Assembly: GCA_902363805.1 (NCBI GenBank)
Contig: CABJBF010000003.1
Coordinates: 324,564 to 388,563, forward strand
Direction of reading: 5' to 3'
DNA length: 64,000 bases
Source: Eubacteriaceae bacterium
GTDB lineage: Bacteria; Bacillota; Clostridia; Lachnospirales; Lachnospiraceae
The position numbers and the translations under genes are program-made. Shown here one piece after another: positions 17,085-25,441 of this stretch (within the stretch, counting starts at the first letter, position 1; the number at the start of each line of letters is the position of its first letter). A model generated the notes under the pieces. The model did no database searches, was not told the origin of the DNA, and saw only the letters and a list, made by a program, of their open reading frames with translations.

Positions 17085-18044
17085 TTATTTTGTTGATCCA
17101 TTAATATTCAAAATAGGTTTAATAAATTTTTCGGTTTCTGAATAGTCATTATTTCGCAATATATTGACAATACATTCTGCCAAAGCTATTCCTGATGCAT
17201 ATACAGGTTGTTCTACCGTTGTGATATGAGGTGTTACTAATTTTTCATATCCTAATCCATCAAATCCTGTAACACCAAGTTCATTAGGAACATTTATTTC
17301 CATCTTAACGGCACATCTCATTACTCCAAGTGCTAAAGCATCACTGGCACAAACTATCGCATCAACATCTGCATTTTTCAAAATTCTTGAAGCTGCCAAA
17401 TATCCATCGTCTTCATTATTACACACTCTCATTATTCCCGATTGTGGTATATCCATATGGTAGTCTCTCATACAATCCATATATCCATTTAATCTGTCCT
17501 GCGTGTATTTTTCTTCACTTCTTATTCCAATATTTGCAATTTTCTTATAACCACGTTTAAGAAGATGTTCTGTGGCCATATATCCACCTTTATAATTGTC
17601 TATGTCTATCCAGTTATTCTTGTAACTACTATTTCCAAATACAATTACAGGCTTATCATTAAACCACTTCATCACTTCATCTTCTTCACGCTCAGTCATA
17701 CCCATGGCTATTACGCCATCACATTTAACTTTTTTGTAATCATGTCTACATATCTGCATTGAATAGCCTTCAAGTCCTAACTTTTCTCCGATTCCTGAAA
17801 TTGCTCTTAGTGTAAAAGGATGCAGAGGGTCAATTCCATTTGCAATATATACACATATAATGTTTGTTTTGTTTGTCTGCAAAAGTCTGGCAACCTGATT
17901 AGGTTCATATCCCATTTCGTCTACTGCCTTTTTTACTTTCTCATAAGTTGATGGTTTTAATTTTTCCGGTTCATTGAGAAAGCGTGAAACGGTCATTGTC
18001 GATACACCTGTAGCTTTTGCAATGTCTTTAATTGTTATTGCCAT
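17085..18044 (-). CDS. LacI-family transcriptional regulator
   Basis: A 319-residue repressor. The N-terminal helix-turn-helix and hinge are clear: ITIKDIAKATGVSTMTVSRF, then EKVKKAVDEMGYEPNQVARL. Residues ~60-315 form a periplasmic-binding-protein-like sugar-binding domain (VDAIVCASDALALGVMR, GVTGFDGLGYEKLVTPHITT). The effector cannot be read. A 14-base perfect palindrome lies ~45 bases upstream of its start, fitting autoregulation. It lies directly upstream of ppdK on the same strand, with no terminator seen between, but ppdK has its own promoter. Confidence 0.9.
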   Translation of the reverse strand: MAITIKDIAKATGVSTMTVSRFLNEPEKLKPSTYEKVKKAVDEMGYEPNQVARLLQTNKTNIICVYIANGIDPLHPFTLRAISGIGEKLGLEGYSMQICRHDYKKVKCDGVIAMGMTEREEDEVMKWFNDKPVIVFGNSSYKNNWIDIDNYKGGYMATEHLLKRGYKKIANIGIRSEEKYTQDRLNGYMDCMRDYHMDIPQSGIMRVCNNEDDGYLAASRILKNADVDAIVCASDALALGVMRCAVKMEINVPNELGVTGFDGLGYEKLVTPHITTVEQPVYASGIALAECIVNILRNNDYSETEKFIKPILNINGSTK

Positions 18045-18087
18045 TGTTCTCTCCTAATTGTTTTCTAATAATTCGTTCACTTGATAA

Positions 18088-18101
18088 TGTTATCGATAAC
18101 A
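18088..18101. promoter_or_regulatory. LacI-type operator
   Basis: TGTTATCGATAACA, a perfect palindrome with the central CG typical of LacI-family sites. It sits upstream of the regulator gene, next to an A/T-rich TATAATG/TAAAAT stretch on the minus strand that could be the promoter. Confidence 0.75.
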
Positions 18102-18140
18102 CTATTTTACCACATTATACAAATTATTTCAGTTATAAAT

Positions 18141-18542
18141 TTATTGAATTGATTTAATAGTTAATCCTGACAATAACTTTTCTTTTACTTCATTAACTGT
18201 TATGGATTCATCATTATAAAAACAGGTAATCTCCAATACTAATTCCTGATATCTTGCCTGACCCAAGCCTATCTTCATATTATTTTCCTGTGCAATGTTT
18301 CGCAAATTAGAAATCATATCTGACGTTTCCTGGTCTGTAAGGTCTGATGTATCAATTACAGCTTCATATTTTACTGAATATCTAAATGTTTCCTGTTCGG
18401 TCGTTTCCTCTATAGTTGTATGCTCAGCTGTCGTTGTTACATTTGTTTCCGTTGTCTTTGTTTCCTTTTGTTTCTTACCGCATCCGACAAATGCCAATGT
18501 AACACATAATGCACAAAGTATTACGGCTACTTTCTTTCTCAT
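18141..18542 (-). CDS. Small lipoprotein, function unknown
   Basis: A ~133-residue lipoprotein. The signal peptide ends in the lipobox LAFVGCGKK, so the mature protein begins at Cys and is membrane-anchored. A Thr-rich linker (TTETNVTTTAEHTTIEETTE) leads to a small C-terminal domain (YEAVIDTSDLTDQETSDMIS, LVLEITCFYND). No family recognised. A start 13 codons further upstream (18581) is open, but an AAGGAG site lies 9 bases ahead of the ATG at 18542, which I prefer. Confidence 0.65.
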   Translation of the reverse strand: MRKKVAVILCALCVTLAFVGCGKKQKETKTTETNVTTTAEHTTIEETTEQETFRYSVKYEAVIDTSDLTDQETSDMISNLRNIAQENNMKIGLGQARYQELVLEITCFYNDESITVNEVKEKLLSGLTIKSIQ

Positions 18543-18789
18543 TAGTTGCACTCCTTTTTTGTTTGTTTTCTTTCGTTTCATTATTTTGTTTTTATTTAAC
18601 TATAATATTATCATTTTTCAAATTTATTTTCATTACAATTTATTCAAATTGTCAATGGTTCGAATGCAATTTGTCGTTTACTCTTTTTATTAATCAATAT
18701 TACATTTTTCACTTCATTTCATATACTATATTAAGGGAATATTTACATATAAACTTTGATGTTTCTCTCATAGATTTGGAGGATTATTC

Positions 18790-19395
18790 ATGAACGTTTC
18801 TGATTTACAATATAAAGATATTTCCCGGGATTTAATAAGTTCAATGCTTTTTGAAAATATAGAATATTCAGACACCAATTCGGATATAGGAATCGTTATG
18901 GGTAGCTATAGTGCTGTTAAATATCGTGTGCCAAGGGCTGTGGCTTTGTATAATAAAGGACTTGTTAAAAATTTTATTTTTTCCGGAGGCAAAATGCTTA
19001 TTGATTCTGGAATTTATGAAGAGGCTGATATCATGAAAGATTTTGCCATAGAGTCAGGACTTCCTTCTTCAAATATTTATACGGCCTGCAATTCTCATTC
19101 TACATTTGAAAGTTTGAAAAATGCTTTTGATTTGCTTAAAAGCATTGAATATTTTACACCTAAAAATATCACTTTAATCACTACTTCATTTCATATGAAA
19201 AGATGCCTTTTATTAGTTGACAAAATGTTTTCTAAAGATATAAATATCATTCCATGCCCAGTTAATGACTCTTTCACAACTAAAGAAAACTGGTATAAAA
19301 CTCCTGCCGGATATGAAAGAGCAATCGGTGAAATTTTTGGAATAATAGATTATGCAAATAAGGGCTACATTAATAATTTTAACATAACATTGTAA
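18790..19395 (+). CDS. YdcF/ElyC-family (DUF218) protein
   Basis: A 201-residue DUF218 protein without its own membrane segment. Motifs: SDIGIVMGSYSAVKYRVPRA (family pattern I-V-L-G-x), VKNFIFSGGKMLI (S-G-G), EEADIMKDFAIESGLPSSNI (E-A) and ITLITTSFHMKRCLL (T-x-x-x-H-M-x-R). DUF218 proteins are linked to envelope maintenance and SAM or carrier-lipid binding; the exact reaction is unknown. A TTGGAGGA site precedes the ATG. A TTACAT/TATACT promoter-like pair with a 16-base gap lies at 18700-18727. It is one of few plus-strand genes here. Confidence 0.8.
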   Translation: MNVSDLQYKDISRDLISSMLFENIEYSDTNSDIGIVMGSYSAVKYRVPRAVALYNKGLVKNFIFSGGKMLIDSGIYEEADIMKDFAIESGLPSSNIYTACNSHSTFESLKNAFDLLKSIEYFTPKNITLITTSFHMKRCLLLVDKMFSKDINIIPCPVNDSFTTKENWYKTPAGYERAIGEIFGIIDYANKGYINNFNITL

Positions 19396-19402
19396 TTTAT
19401 TA

Positions 19403-19472
19403 TGATGCCAGGGTCAAAAGGTCTTTCACACACATGAGCTTGCTCATAAGTGGGTGAAAGACCTTGGGACCC
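19403..19472. repeat. ATGATGCC-bounded palindromic element, copy A
   Basis: It starts ATGATGCC, then 19-base arms (GGGTCAAAAGGTCTTTCAC / GTGAAAGACCTTGGGACCC, two mismatches) enclose an inner ATGAGC-TT-GCTCAT palindrome. The same words recur near 43434, 51843 and 53169. It lies just after the YdcF stop. Confidence 0.8.
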
Positions 19473-19474
19473 GC

Positions 19475-19575
19475 CTCAATATGAGCATAAAAGCGGGATA
19501 ATTCCCGCGATATGCGAATATTGGGTAGGATTGTGGTAGTGCGCAGCACGGAACAATCCGTAGGCATCATATTTT
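19475..19575. repeat. 101-base structured repeat, unit 1
   Basis: The first hairpin pairs CAATAT-GA-GCATA-AAA-GCGGGA with TCCCGC-GA-TATGC-GA-ATATTG around a TAAT loop; the GA/GA internal loop would form tandem sheared G-A pairs. The second hairpin pairs ATTGT...GTGC with GCAC...ACAAT. The unit ends CCGTAGGCATCATATTTT. Confidence 0.85.
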
Positions 19576-19589
19576 GAAGAGCTTCTAAA

Positions 19590-19690
19590 CTCAATATGAG
19601 CATAAAAGCGGGATAATTCCCGCGATATGCGAATATTGGGTAGAATTGTGATAGTGCGCAGCACGGAACAATCCGTAGGCATCATATTTT
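19590..19690. repeat. 101-base structured repeat, unit 2
   Basis: Identical to unit 1 except for two substitutions (GGATTGTGG to GAATTGTGA), at a 115-base period. A recent tandem duplication. The T-rich tail lies downstream of the LRR gene on the opposite strand. Confidence 0.9.
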
Positions 19691-19786
19691 ATTTTATTTT
19701 TTGTTTTTTGTTACTTTTTATTATGTTTTAGCTTATTACGCTTTTATACTTATTATGTTTTATTGTCTATTCTACTTCATAGTCTG

Positions 19787-21118
19787 TTATTCGTAATATA
19801 AAACTAATGTTTTTGTTGACCATTTCCCATAGATTTTTTTCTTTTTATCTACTTTATAAGGTCTTACCATTACAGTACCTGCTGTCCATGTTCCATCTTC
19901 TTCTATTCCATTCGTGATGCCCATTTTATTTACATCATTTTTTGAAACTGCTTTAGTAAACATATTCTTTTTGGTCGTAAATGTTTTTTTGTATTTTGCA
20001 CTTTTGAACTTAACTTCATATCCTGTAGCTCCATTTACTTTTGCAAATCTTATTGTGTATTTCTTTTTGCGCAACTTTGCAAATTCAATTGATGTACCAG
20101 CCTTTTTCAGACCTTTTGAATATGTAATACTTGAATTTCTAGAAAATACTTTCTCTCCCATTTTTGGTTTTGTATCAAAAGCAAATTTCTTTAATGTTGA
20201 GTTTGCAAACGCTTTGTCTCCAATATATGCTAATTTTTTATTTGAAACAAATGATGCAAGGTCATATGTTCTATAAAAAGCCTGTTCACCTATATTTTTA
20301 ACATTTTCACCTAATTTTACACTTTTAACTAATTTTTTTCTAAAAGCCCCTGCATCAATTTCTTCTACTGTATCAGCAATAACAACTTTGTCATTTGTTC
20401 CTATGTAATAATTCAATTTTGTTTTGTCTGCTGACAATATACATCCTTTATCAAAAGTAGATTTTGTATTGTCCTGTGCAATTATCACTTTATATATTGG
20501 TGAATTTTTAAATATCATACCAAGTTTTGTTGCTGTTCCATGCAAAATTACACTGTTAATATCGTCCGTATTACTTTCAACGATTCCATTTTCAAAACCA
20601 TCAATATCTCCCATAAATTCAATGTTTTTAATAGTTGCAAATGCATTTTGCTCGATAGTCTTTACATTTGCAGGTATTATTGTTGTTTCTTCGCCCCAAA
20701 CAAATCCGAATGCTTTTCTTTTTATTGTTTGGACATCTTTTCCAATCTTTATAGATTCTACACTTAAGGTTGAAAACGCATTTTCGCCAACACATGTGAT
20801 TCCATCTTCGATTGTTATGCTTTTTACAGAATCATAATTGCCAAGTATTTCCATATCATCCCACATTGCACCTGTTCCTGAAACTACAATTGTTTTCGCG
20901 TCTTTGTCATATGTATACGTTGCATTGTCACCACATTTTCCGGTTAACACATTTTTAGATGCCTCAACGTTCTTCGTTGTTTCCGGATTTTGTGTTGCCT
21001 GTTGATTTTGTGTTGTTTCTGCTGCATACACATTAACACTTTTGGTTGCAACAGGTCCCATAACTGTTGTTGCCATAGCTAAGGCTACTGCCCCTGATAA
21101 TAATACTTTTGATTTCAT
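19787..21118 (-). CDS. Secreted BspA-type leucine-rich repeat protein
   Basis: A 443-residue exported protein. Signal peptide at residues 1-33 (LLSGAVALAMATTVMGPVAT), then a short Q/T/N-rich linker. Residues ~60-95 have the BspA-type lead-in NATYTYDKDAKTIVVSGTGA. LRR_5 repeats follow to ~330 (SITIEDGITCVGENAFSTLS, IGKDVQTIKRKAFG, LGENVKNIGEQAFYRTYDL). The basic C-terminal ~100 residues resemble the Fn3-like ends of the other surface proteins. It has no LPXTG motif. BspA-like proteins serve in adhesion to host or other bacteria. AGGAGG precedes the ATG. Confidence 0.8.
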   Translation of the reverse strand: MKSKVLLSGAVALAMATTVMGPVATKSVNVYAAETTQNQQATQNPETTKNVEASKNVLTGKCGDNATYTYDKDAKTIVVSGTGAMWDDMEILGNYDSVKSITIEDGITCVGENAFSTLSVESIKIGKDVQTIKRKAFGFVWGEETTIIPANVKTIEQNAFATIKNIEFMGDIDGFENGIVESNTDDINSVILHGTATKLGMIFKNSPIYKVIIAQDNTKSTFDKGCILSADKTKLNYYIGTNDKVVIADTVEEIDAGAFRKKLVKSVKLGENVKNIGEQAFYRTYDLASFVSNKKLAYIGDKAFANSTLKKFAFDTKPKMGEKVFSRNSSITYSKGLKKAGTSIEFAKLRKKKYTIRFAKVNGATGYEVKFKSAKYKKTFTTKKNMFTKAVSKNDVNKMGITNGIEEDGTWTAGTVMVRPYKVDKKKKIYGKWSTKTLVLYYE

Positions 21119-21248
21119 AATAGATACCCTCCTTAAAAATCTTTGTTTTCTTTGTTGTCTTATACTTATTAAACGAAGAGGTCATATTTTTTATTGCATT
21201 TATTTTTTAATTATAAGTTAAGTTTTCACTTTTTAACAAAGAATAAAA

Positions 21249-21293
21249 AATAACAGAGCTAAAATCCAATATGAATTTCAACTCTGTTATTAT
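21249..21293 (-). terminator. Intrinsic terminator of glyS
   Basis: AATAACAGAG and CTCTGTTATT arms with a ~23-base loop, followed by T-rich sequence on the minus strand, ~90 bases past the glyS stop. Confidence 0.65.
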
Positions 21294-21379
21294 TTAAAAT
21301 CATATTTTATATCCATTAAGGATAATTGTTTTTAAATATGTCTTACATACTTTTGCGTGTTATATGCTGACAATTCCAA

Positions 21380-22777
21380 TTAAAATGCCATCTTTTCTTC
21401 AAAGTATGCCTTTAAATCTTCAATCTTGATTCTTTCCTGTTTCATAGTGTCACGGTCACGAACTGTAACTGCTCCATCTTCCTCTGAATCAAAATCATAA
21501 GTAACACACCAAGGTGTTCCGATTTCATCCTGACGACGATATCTCTTACCTATTGCTCCTCTGTCATCATATTCACAGTTATATAATTTGCTAAGTTCTG
21601 CAAATACCTTTTCTGCACCTTCATTTAACTTCTTTGATAATGGAAGTACACCGATCTTAACAGGTGCGATAGCCGGATGGAAATGCATAACTGTTCTCAT
21701 ATCCGGTTTTTCTTCTGTTCCGATATTTTCTTCATCATATGCTGCACAAAGGAATGCAAGTGTTACTCTGTCAGCACCAAGTGATGGTTCAATAACATAT
21801 GGAACATATCTTTCTTTCTTTTCATCATCAAAATATGATAAATCCTGCTTTGATAATTCCTGATGCTGAGTTAAATCGTAATCAGTTCTATCAGCGATTC
21901 CCCAAAGTTCACCCCATCCAAACGGGAATAAGAATTCAATATCTGTTGTTCCCTTTGAGTAGAAACATAATTCTTCAGGTGAATGATCTCTTAATCTAAT
22001 TTCATCTTCTTTAATTCCAAGACTTAATAACCAGTCACGGCAGAATCCTCTCCAATACTGGAACCATTCTAAGTCTGTTCCCGGTTCGCAGAAGAATTCA
22101 AGTTCCATCTGTTCAAATTCTCTTGTTCTGAATGTGAAGTTACCAGGTGTAATTTCATTTCTAAATGATTTACCAACCTGACCGATACCAAATGGAATCT
22201 TCTTTCTTGAAGTTCTCTGTACATTCTTAAAGTTTACAAAAATACCCTGTGCAGTTTCAGGTCTTAAATATACTGTATTTTTAGCATCTTCAGTTACACC
22301 CTGGAATGTCTTAAACATAAGATTAAATTCACGGATTTCTGTAAAATTGTGCTTACCACATGTTGGACATGCAATGTTCTTTTCTTCTATGTAGTTAGCC
22401 ATTTCTTCATGTGACCATGCATCAACAGAACCTTCTATTGTAATTCCATTTTCTTCCATATAATCTTCAATAAGTTTATCTGCTCTAAATCTTTCATGAC
22501 ATTCTTTACAATCCATAAGAGGGTCTGAGAATCCACCAAGATGTCCTGATGCAACCCAAGTCTGAGGGTTCATTAAAATAGCACAGTCAACACCTACATT
22601 ATATGGGTTTTCCTGAATAAATTTCTTCCACCATGCTTTTTTAACATTATTCTTTAATTCTACACCAAGGTTACCATAATCCCATGTATTCGCAAGTCCA
22701 CCATAAATTTCTGAACCCGGATATACAAATCCTCTGCTTTTTGCAACTGCAACGATTTTTTCCATTGTCTTTTCCAT
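21380..22777 (-). CDS. glyS: Glycine--tRNA ligase, single-chain (homodimeric) type
   Basis: A 465-residue class II aminoacyl-tRNA synthetase of the alpha-2 type rather than the alpha2-beta2 GlyQ/GlyS type. Motif 1 region: [20 protein letters not shown]. Zinc-type Cys pairs CKECHERF and CPTCGKHN. Motif 2: [20 protein letters not shown]. Motif 3: [20 protein letters not shown]. The C-terminal anticodon-binding domain ([40 protein letters not shown]) is complete. A GGTGGAG site precedes the ATG. No T-box leader is found upstream; a short palindromic element occupies the leader instead. Confidence 0.95.
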   Translation of the reverse strand: MEKTMEKIVAVAKSRGFVYPGSEIYGGLANTWDYGNLGVELKNNVKKAWWKKFIQENPYNVGVDCAILMNPQTWVASGHLGGFSDPLMDCKECHERFRADKLIEDYMEENGITIEGSVDAWSHEEMANYIEEKNIACPTCGKHNFTEIREFNLMFKTFQGVTEDAKNTVYLRPETAQGIFVNFKNVQRTSRKKIPFGIGQVGKSFRNEITPGNFTFRTREFEQMELEFFCEPGTDLEWFQYWRGFCRDWLLSLGIKEDEIRLRDHSPEELCFYSKGTTDIEFLFPFGWGELWGIADRTDYDLTQHQELSKQDLSYFDDEKKERYVPYVIEPSLGADRVTLAFLCAAYDEENIGTEEKPDMRTVMHFHPAIAPVKIGVLPLSKKLNEGAEKVFAELSKLYNCEYDDRGAIGKRYRRQDEIGTPWCVTYDFDSEEDGAVTVRDRDTMKQERIKIEDLKAYFEEKMAF

Positions 22778-22802
22778 GATACTTCTCCACCTTTTATTTT
22801 TT

Positions 22803-22847
22803 ATGATGCCACGTTAGGAAATACTAAGCAATCCATAGGGCATCTTT
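22803..22847. repeat. Small ATGATGCC-bounded hairpin in the glyS leader
   Basis: ATGATGCC at one end and GGGCATC at the other close a stem with an inner TTAG/CTAA pairing. The stretch AAGCAATCCATAGGGCATC resembles the tail of the 101-base units (AACAATCCGTAGGCATC), so it is a short family member. Confidence 0.6.
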
Positions 22848-22859
22848 TTATTATCATTA

Positions 22860-23495
22860 TTATTTTAATGTATATACAATATAGCTTATTCCGTCATCAG
22901 TTTTCGCTGTTTCTACCACGCCATCACTGATTTTACAGTTTTCGCTCACATACTTTACTGTTCCTTCAATCTGGACTTTCATCTGTTCATTAACAATCAA
23001 AATATTATCATCTAAATCACTAATCTTGTCTTCTGACACTGATTTTTTCTTATTGTCAGGGGCATAAAATTTCCCCTTAATTTCACAATCTTCATTGTCA
23101 CTTATGTCACCTATATAGAAAGTTCCTTTATCAGGATTGTTATATTTTAAAATATATGTTCCAAAGTCTGTAGTTGATGCAAATTCCATAATCATAGTCG
23201 CAACATCTTTCTTTACATCCATTGACTTTAAAGAAAGTGCATCTTTTCCTGATGCATCACTATCTGAATTAAACTCATCGGCTTCATTTTCAACAGTACT
23301 CTTAAGTTCCTTCTTGTCATAATAATCTTTATCGAATGACTCTGCTACTCCGTACTGTACTTTACCATCTTTTGAAATATGAATTGCTGTCTGGCCTTTT
23401 TCTAAAGCAATATCTCCAACTTTATTGTCACACCCGACAAATGTAAGAGCTATTGTCATAACCATAAGCAATGATATAATTTTTTTCTTAAGCAT
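22860..23495 (-). CDS. Lipoprotein, function unknown
   Basis: A ~211-residue lipoprotein: signal peptide MLKKKIISLLMVMTIALTFV followed by lipobox Gly-Cys. The mature part is acidic (NEADEFNSDSDASGKDALSL) and probably globular, with a strand-rich end (NCKISDGVVETAKTDDGISY). No family recognised. A GTG or ATG six codons upstream (23513) is open, but GGAGGAG lies 6 bases before the ATG at 23495. Followed by glyS on the same strand. Confidence 0.65.
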   Translation of the reverse strand: MLKKKIISLLMVMTIALTFVGCDNKVGDIALEKGQTAIHISKDGKVQYGVAESFDKDYYDKKELKSTVENEADEFNSDSDASGKDALSLKSMDVKKDVATMIMEFASTTDFGTYILKYNNPDKGTFYIGDISDNEDCEIKGKFYAPDNKKKSVSEDKISDLDDNILIVNEQMKVQIEGTVKYVSENCKISDGVVETAKTDDGISYIVYTLK

Positions 23496-23544
23496 ATCCG
23501 CTCCTCCTCGCAATACCTAATTTTACATTGTATACTCATTATTT

Positions 23545-24288
23545 TCAATAACTAATTTCCAGAAATTCCAGAGTTTTGAATTGTTTTTCTATGTGTTCTT
23601 TCAAATAACTTTCTATAATTCCATTTATTTCCTGCCACACCTCATCTTTTACATTAAATGTATATAATTTGTTAAGTGGCGATGAAATTATGTATTGAAG
23701 CGCATACACTGCCGATTGCGATACTAATTTATCTTTTGACAAATTTCCATGACATTTAGAACAAATCATGCCATTCTTTCTCAAATCAAAATAATCCAGT
23801 TCACTATTATTGCCACAATTTACACAGGTAAACACATTTGGATATTCCCCGTTTATCACAAGCGATTTAAGTTCATATATATTTTTCACCAATTTGTCAG
23901 GAATAGAATCATTTTGCAGTGCTTTAAGTGAAAGATAGATTAATTTTAATGTATCTGTTCCATCTATATTTTCCCTTCCATAGTAGTCCGCCATTTCAAG
24001 AAAATACATTCCCATATACATTTTATTAATGTCGGTCATTTCACCGCCAAAATATTCTGTCACTTTTACATTTGTTATAGTGTACGAATTTCTCCCACGA
24101 TACATGGTAAATTCGCCAAAACTCATAGGTTGCGTTCCTGAAAGAAACTGGCTTGTAGGTCGTCTTGCCCCTCTTGCAAAAGCCGTTATCTTTCCAAATT
24201 GTTTTGTAAGAAGCACAACTCTTTTATCATATTCACCCATCGGCATTGCTGACATTACAATTCCCATAGCCGTTACCGTTTCAACCAT
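23545..24288 (-). CDS. recO: DNA repair protein RecO
   Basis: A 247-residue RecO, which anneals ssDNA and with RecR loads RecA onto SSB-coated gaps. The N-terminal OB fold is visible (TAMGIVMSAMPMGEYDKRVV, GKITAFARGARRPTS). The C-terminal helical domain carries a four-Cys zinc site: FTCVNCGNNSELDYF and MICSKCHGNLS. Length matches the family. It follows era on the same strand, a common Firmicutes neighbourhood, but a terminator lies between them. Confidence 0.92.
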   Translation of the reverse strand: MVETVTAMGIVMSAMPMGEYDKRVVLLTKQFGKITAFARGARRPTSQFLSGTQPMSFGEFTMYRGRNSYTITNVKVTEYFGGEMTDINKMYMGMYFLEMADYYGRENIDGTDTLKLIYLSLKALQNDSIPDKLVKNIYELKSLVINGEYPNVFTCVNCGNNSELDYFDLRKNGMICSKCHGNLSKDKLVSQSAVYALQYIISSPLNKLYTFNVKDEVWQEINGIIESYLKEHIEKQFKTLEFLEISY

Positions 24289-24339
24289 AGTCGTGCCTCT
24301 CCTTTCTTAACTCAAATCTCTAAATATTTAATAAATGCT

Positions 24340-24362
24340 AAAAGCCGTATAGACACGGCTTT
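24340..24362 (-). terminator. Intrinsic terminator of era
   Basis: AAAGCCGT / ACGGCTTT 8-bp arms around ATAGAC, in an A/T-rich setting ~55 bases past the era stop. Confidence 0.7.
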
Positions 24363-24417
24363 AATAGCAAAAATTTATTACATCAAAAAAATTTTCTTAT
24401 ATTTAAAAAATTGTATC

Positions 24418-25326
24418 TTACTGCTGCTTTTCATTATATCCGTAGTTCTTCAATAACAAATCGCTGTCTCTCCATTCTTTTCTAACCTTTACCCATAATT
24501 GAAGATTAACTTTCATTTCTAGCATCTGTTCTATTTCATATCTTGCATTGCTTCCAATCTTTTTAAGCATACTACCCTGTTTTCCGATAATTATGCCTTT
24601 ATGAGAATCTCTTTCGCATATAATTGTTGCTTCTATATCAGTAATTTTGCCGTTTTTTCTTTCTTTCATTTTTTCAATTGTAACAGCTATTCCATGCGGA
24701 ATTTCTTCATTAAGTGCATGTAATGCCTTCTCTCTTATAATTTCAGCCACAATTTGACGCATTGGCTGGTCAGTTACTGTGTCTTCATCATAATACTGAG
24801 GTCCCTGTGGCAGATATTTAAAAATAGATTCTACTATTTCATCAGCATTTTTATCTCTCAATGCTGATGCAGGAATTATTTCTGCAAAATCAAGAATTTT
24901 TCTGTACGCATCAATAAATACCAAAATTTCTTCTTTTTTAACAGTATCTATTTTATTAATTACAAGAATTACAGGTACATTTATGTCTTTAAGCTGTTCG
25001 GCAATATGCTGTTCACCTGCCCCAATAAATGTACTAGGTTCAACAAGCCACAAAATAACATCTACTTCTTTTAATGTTTTTTCAGCCACATTTACCATAT
25101 ATTCACCTAATTTATTTTTTGCCTTATGAATACCCGGTGTATCAAGAAATATAATTTGTCCTTGATCACATGTATATACTGTCTGAATCTTATTTCTCGT
25201 TGTCTGCGGCTTATTTGATGTAATAGCAATTTTCTGTCCTATTATTTTGTTCATTAATGTAGATTTTCCAACATTCGGTCTTCCTATTAATGCAACAAAT
25301 CCTGATTTGTACTCTTTATTTTCCAT
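24418..25326 (-). CDS. era: GTPase Era
   Basis: A 302-residue Ras-like GTPase with a C-terminal KH domain that binds 16S rRNA near its 3' end for 30S maturation. G1 is GRPNVGKSTLMN (~16), G2 region KPQTTRNKIQT, G3 LDTPGIHKAKNKLGEY, G4 LVINKIDTV, G5 IPASALRD. The KH domain has IICERDSHKGIIIGKQGSML. Everything expected is present at usual length. The ATG lies in a TGGAGAACAAATGG context. Confidence 0.97.
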   Translation of the reverse strand: MENKEYKSGFVALIGRPNVGKSTLMNKIIGQKIAITSNKPQTTRNKIQTVYTCDQGQIIFLDTPGIHKAKNKLGEYMVNVAEKTLKEVDVILWLVEPSTFIGAGEQHIAEQLKDINVPVILVINKIDTVKKEEILVFIDAYRKILDFAEIIPASALRDKNADEIVESIFKYLPQGPQYYDEDTVTDQPMRQIVAEIIREKALHALNEEIPHGIAVTIEKMKERKNGKITDIEATIICERDSHKGIIIGKQGSMLKKIGSNARYEIEQMLEMKVNLQLWVKVRKEWRDSDLLLKNYGYNEKQQ

Positions 25327-25441
25327 TTGTTCTCCATTTCCAAACTTTTGTTTTATACTTTATTTACATTCTATCATCTGATTTGCATTTATTTTTCATT
25401 TATATTTGTATTTATTTTTCATTTATATTTGTATTTATTTT

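Noticed and set aside
19400..19690. Short open frames and CRISPR-like look of the repeated region
   Set aside because: Only two long units with a 14-base gap, strongly self-complementary; the short frames are by-products of the palindromes and have no ribosome site.
22778..22860. Possible glycine T-box leader for glyS
   Set aside because: No specifier stem or T-box sequence; the only structure is a short ATGATGCC-type hairpin.
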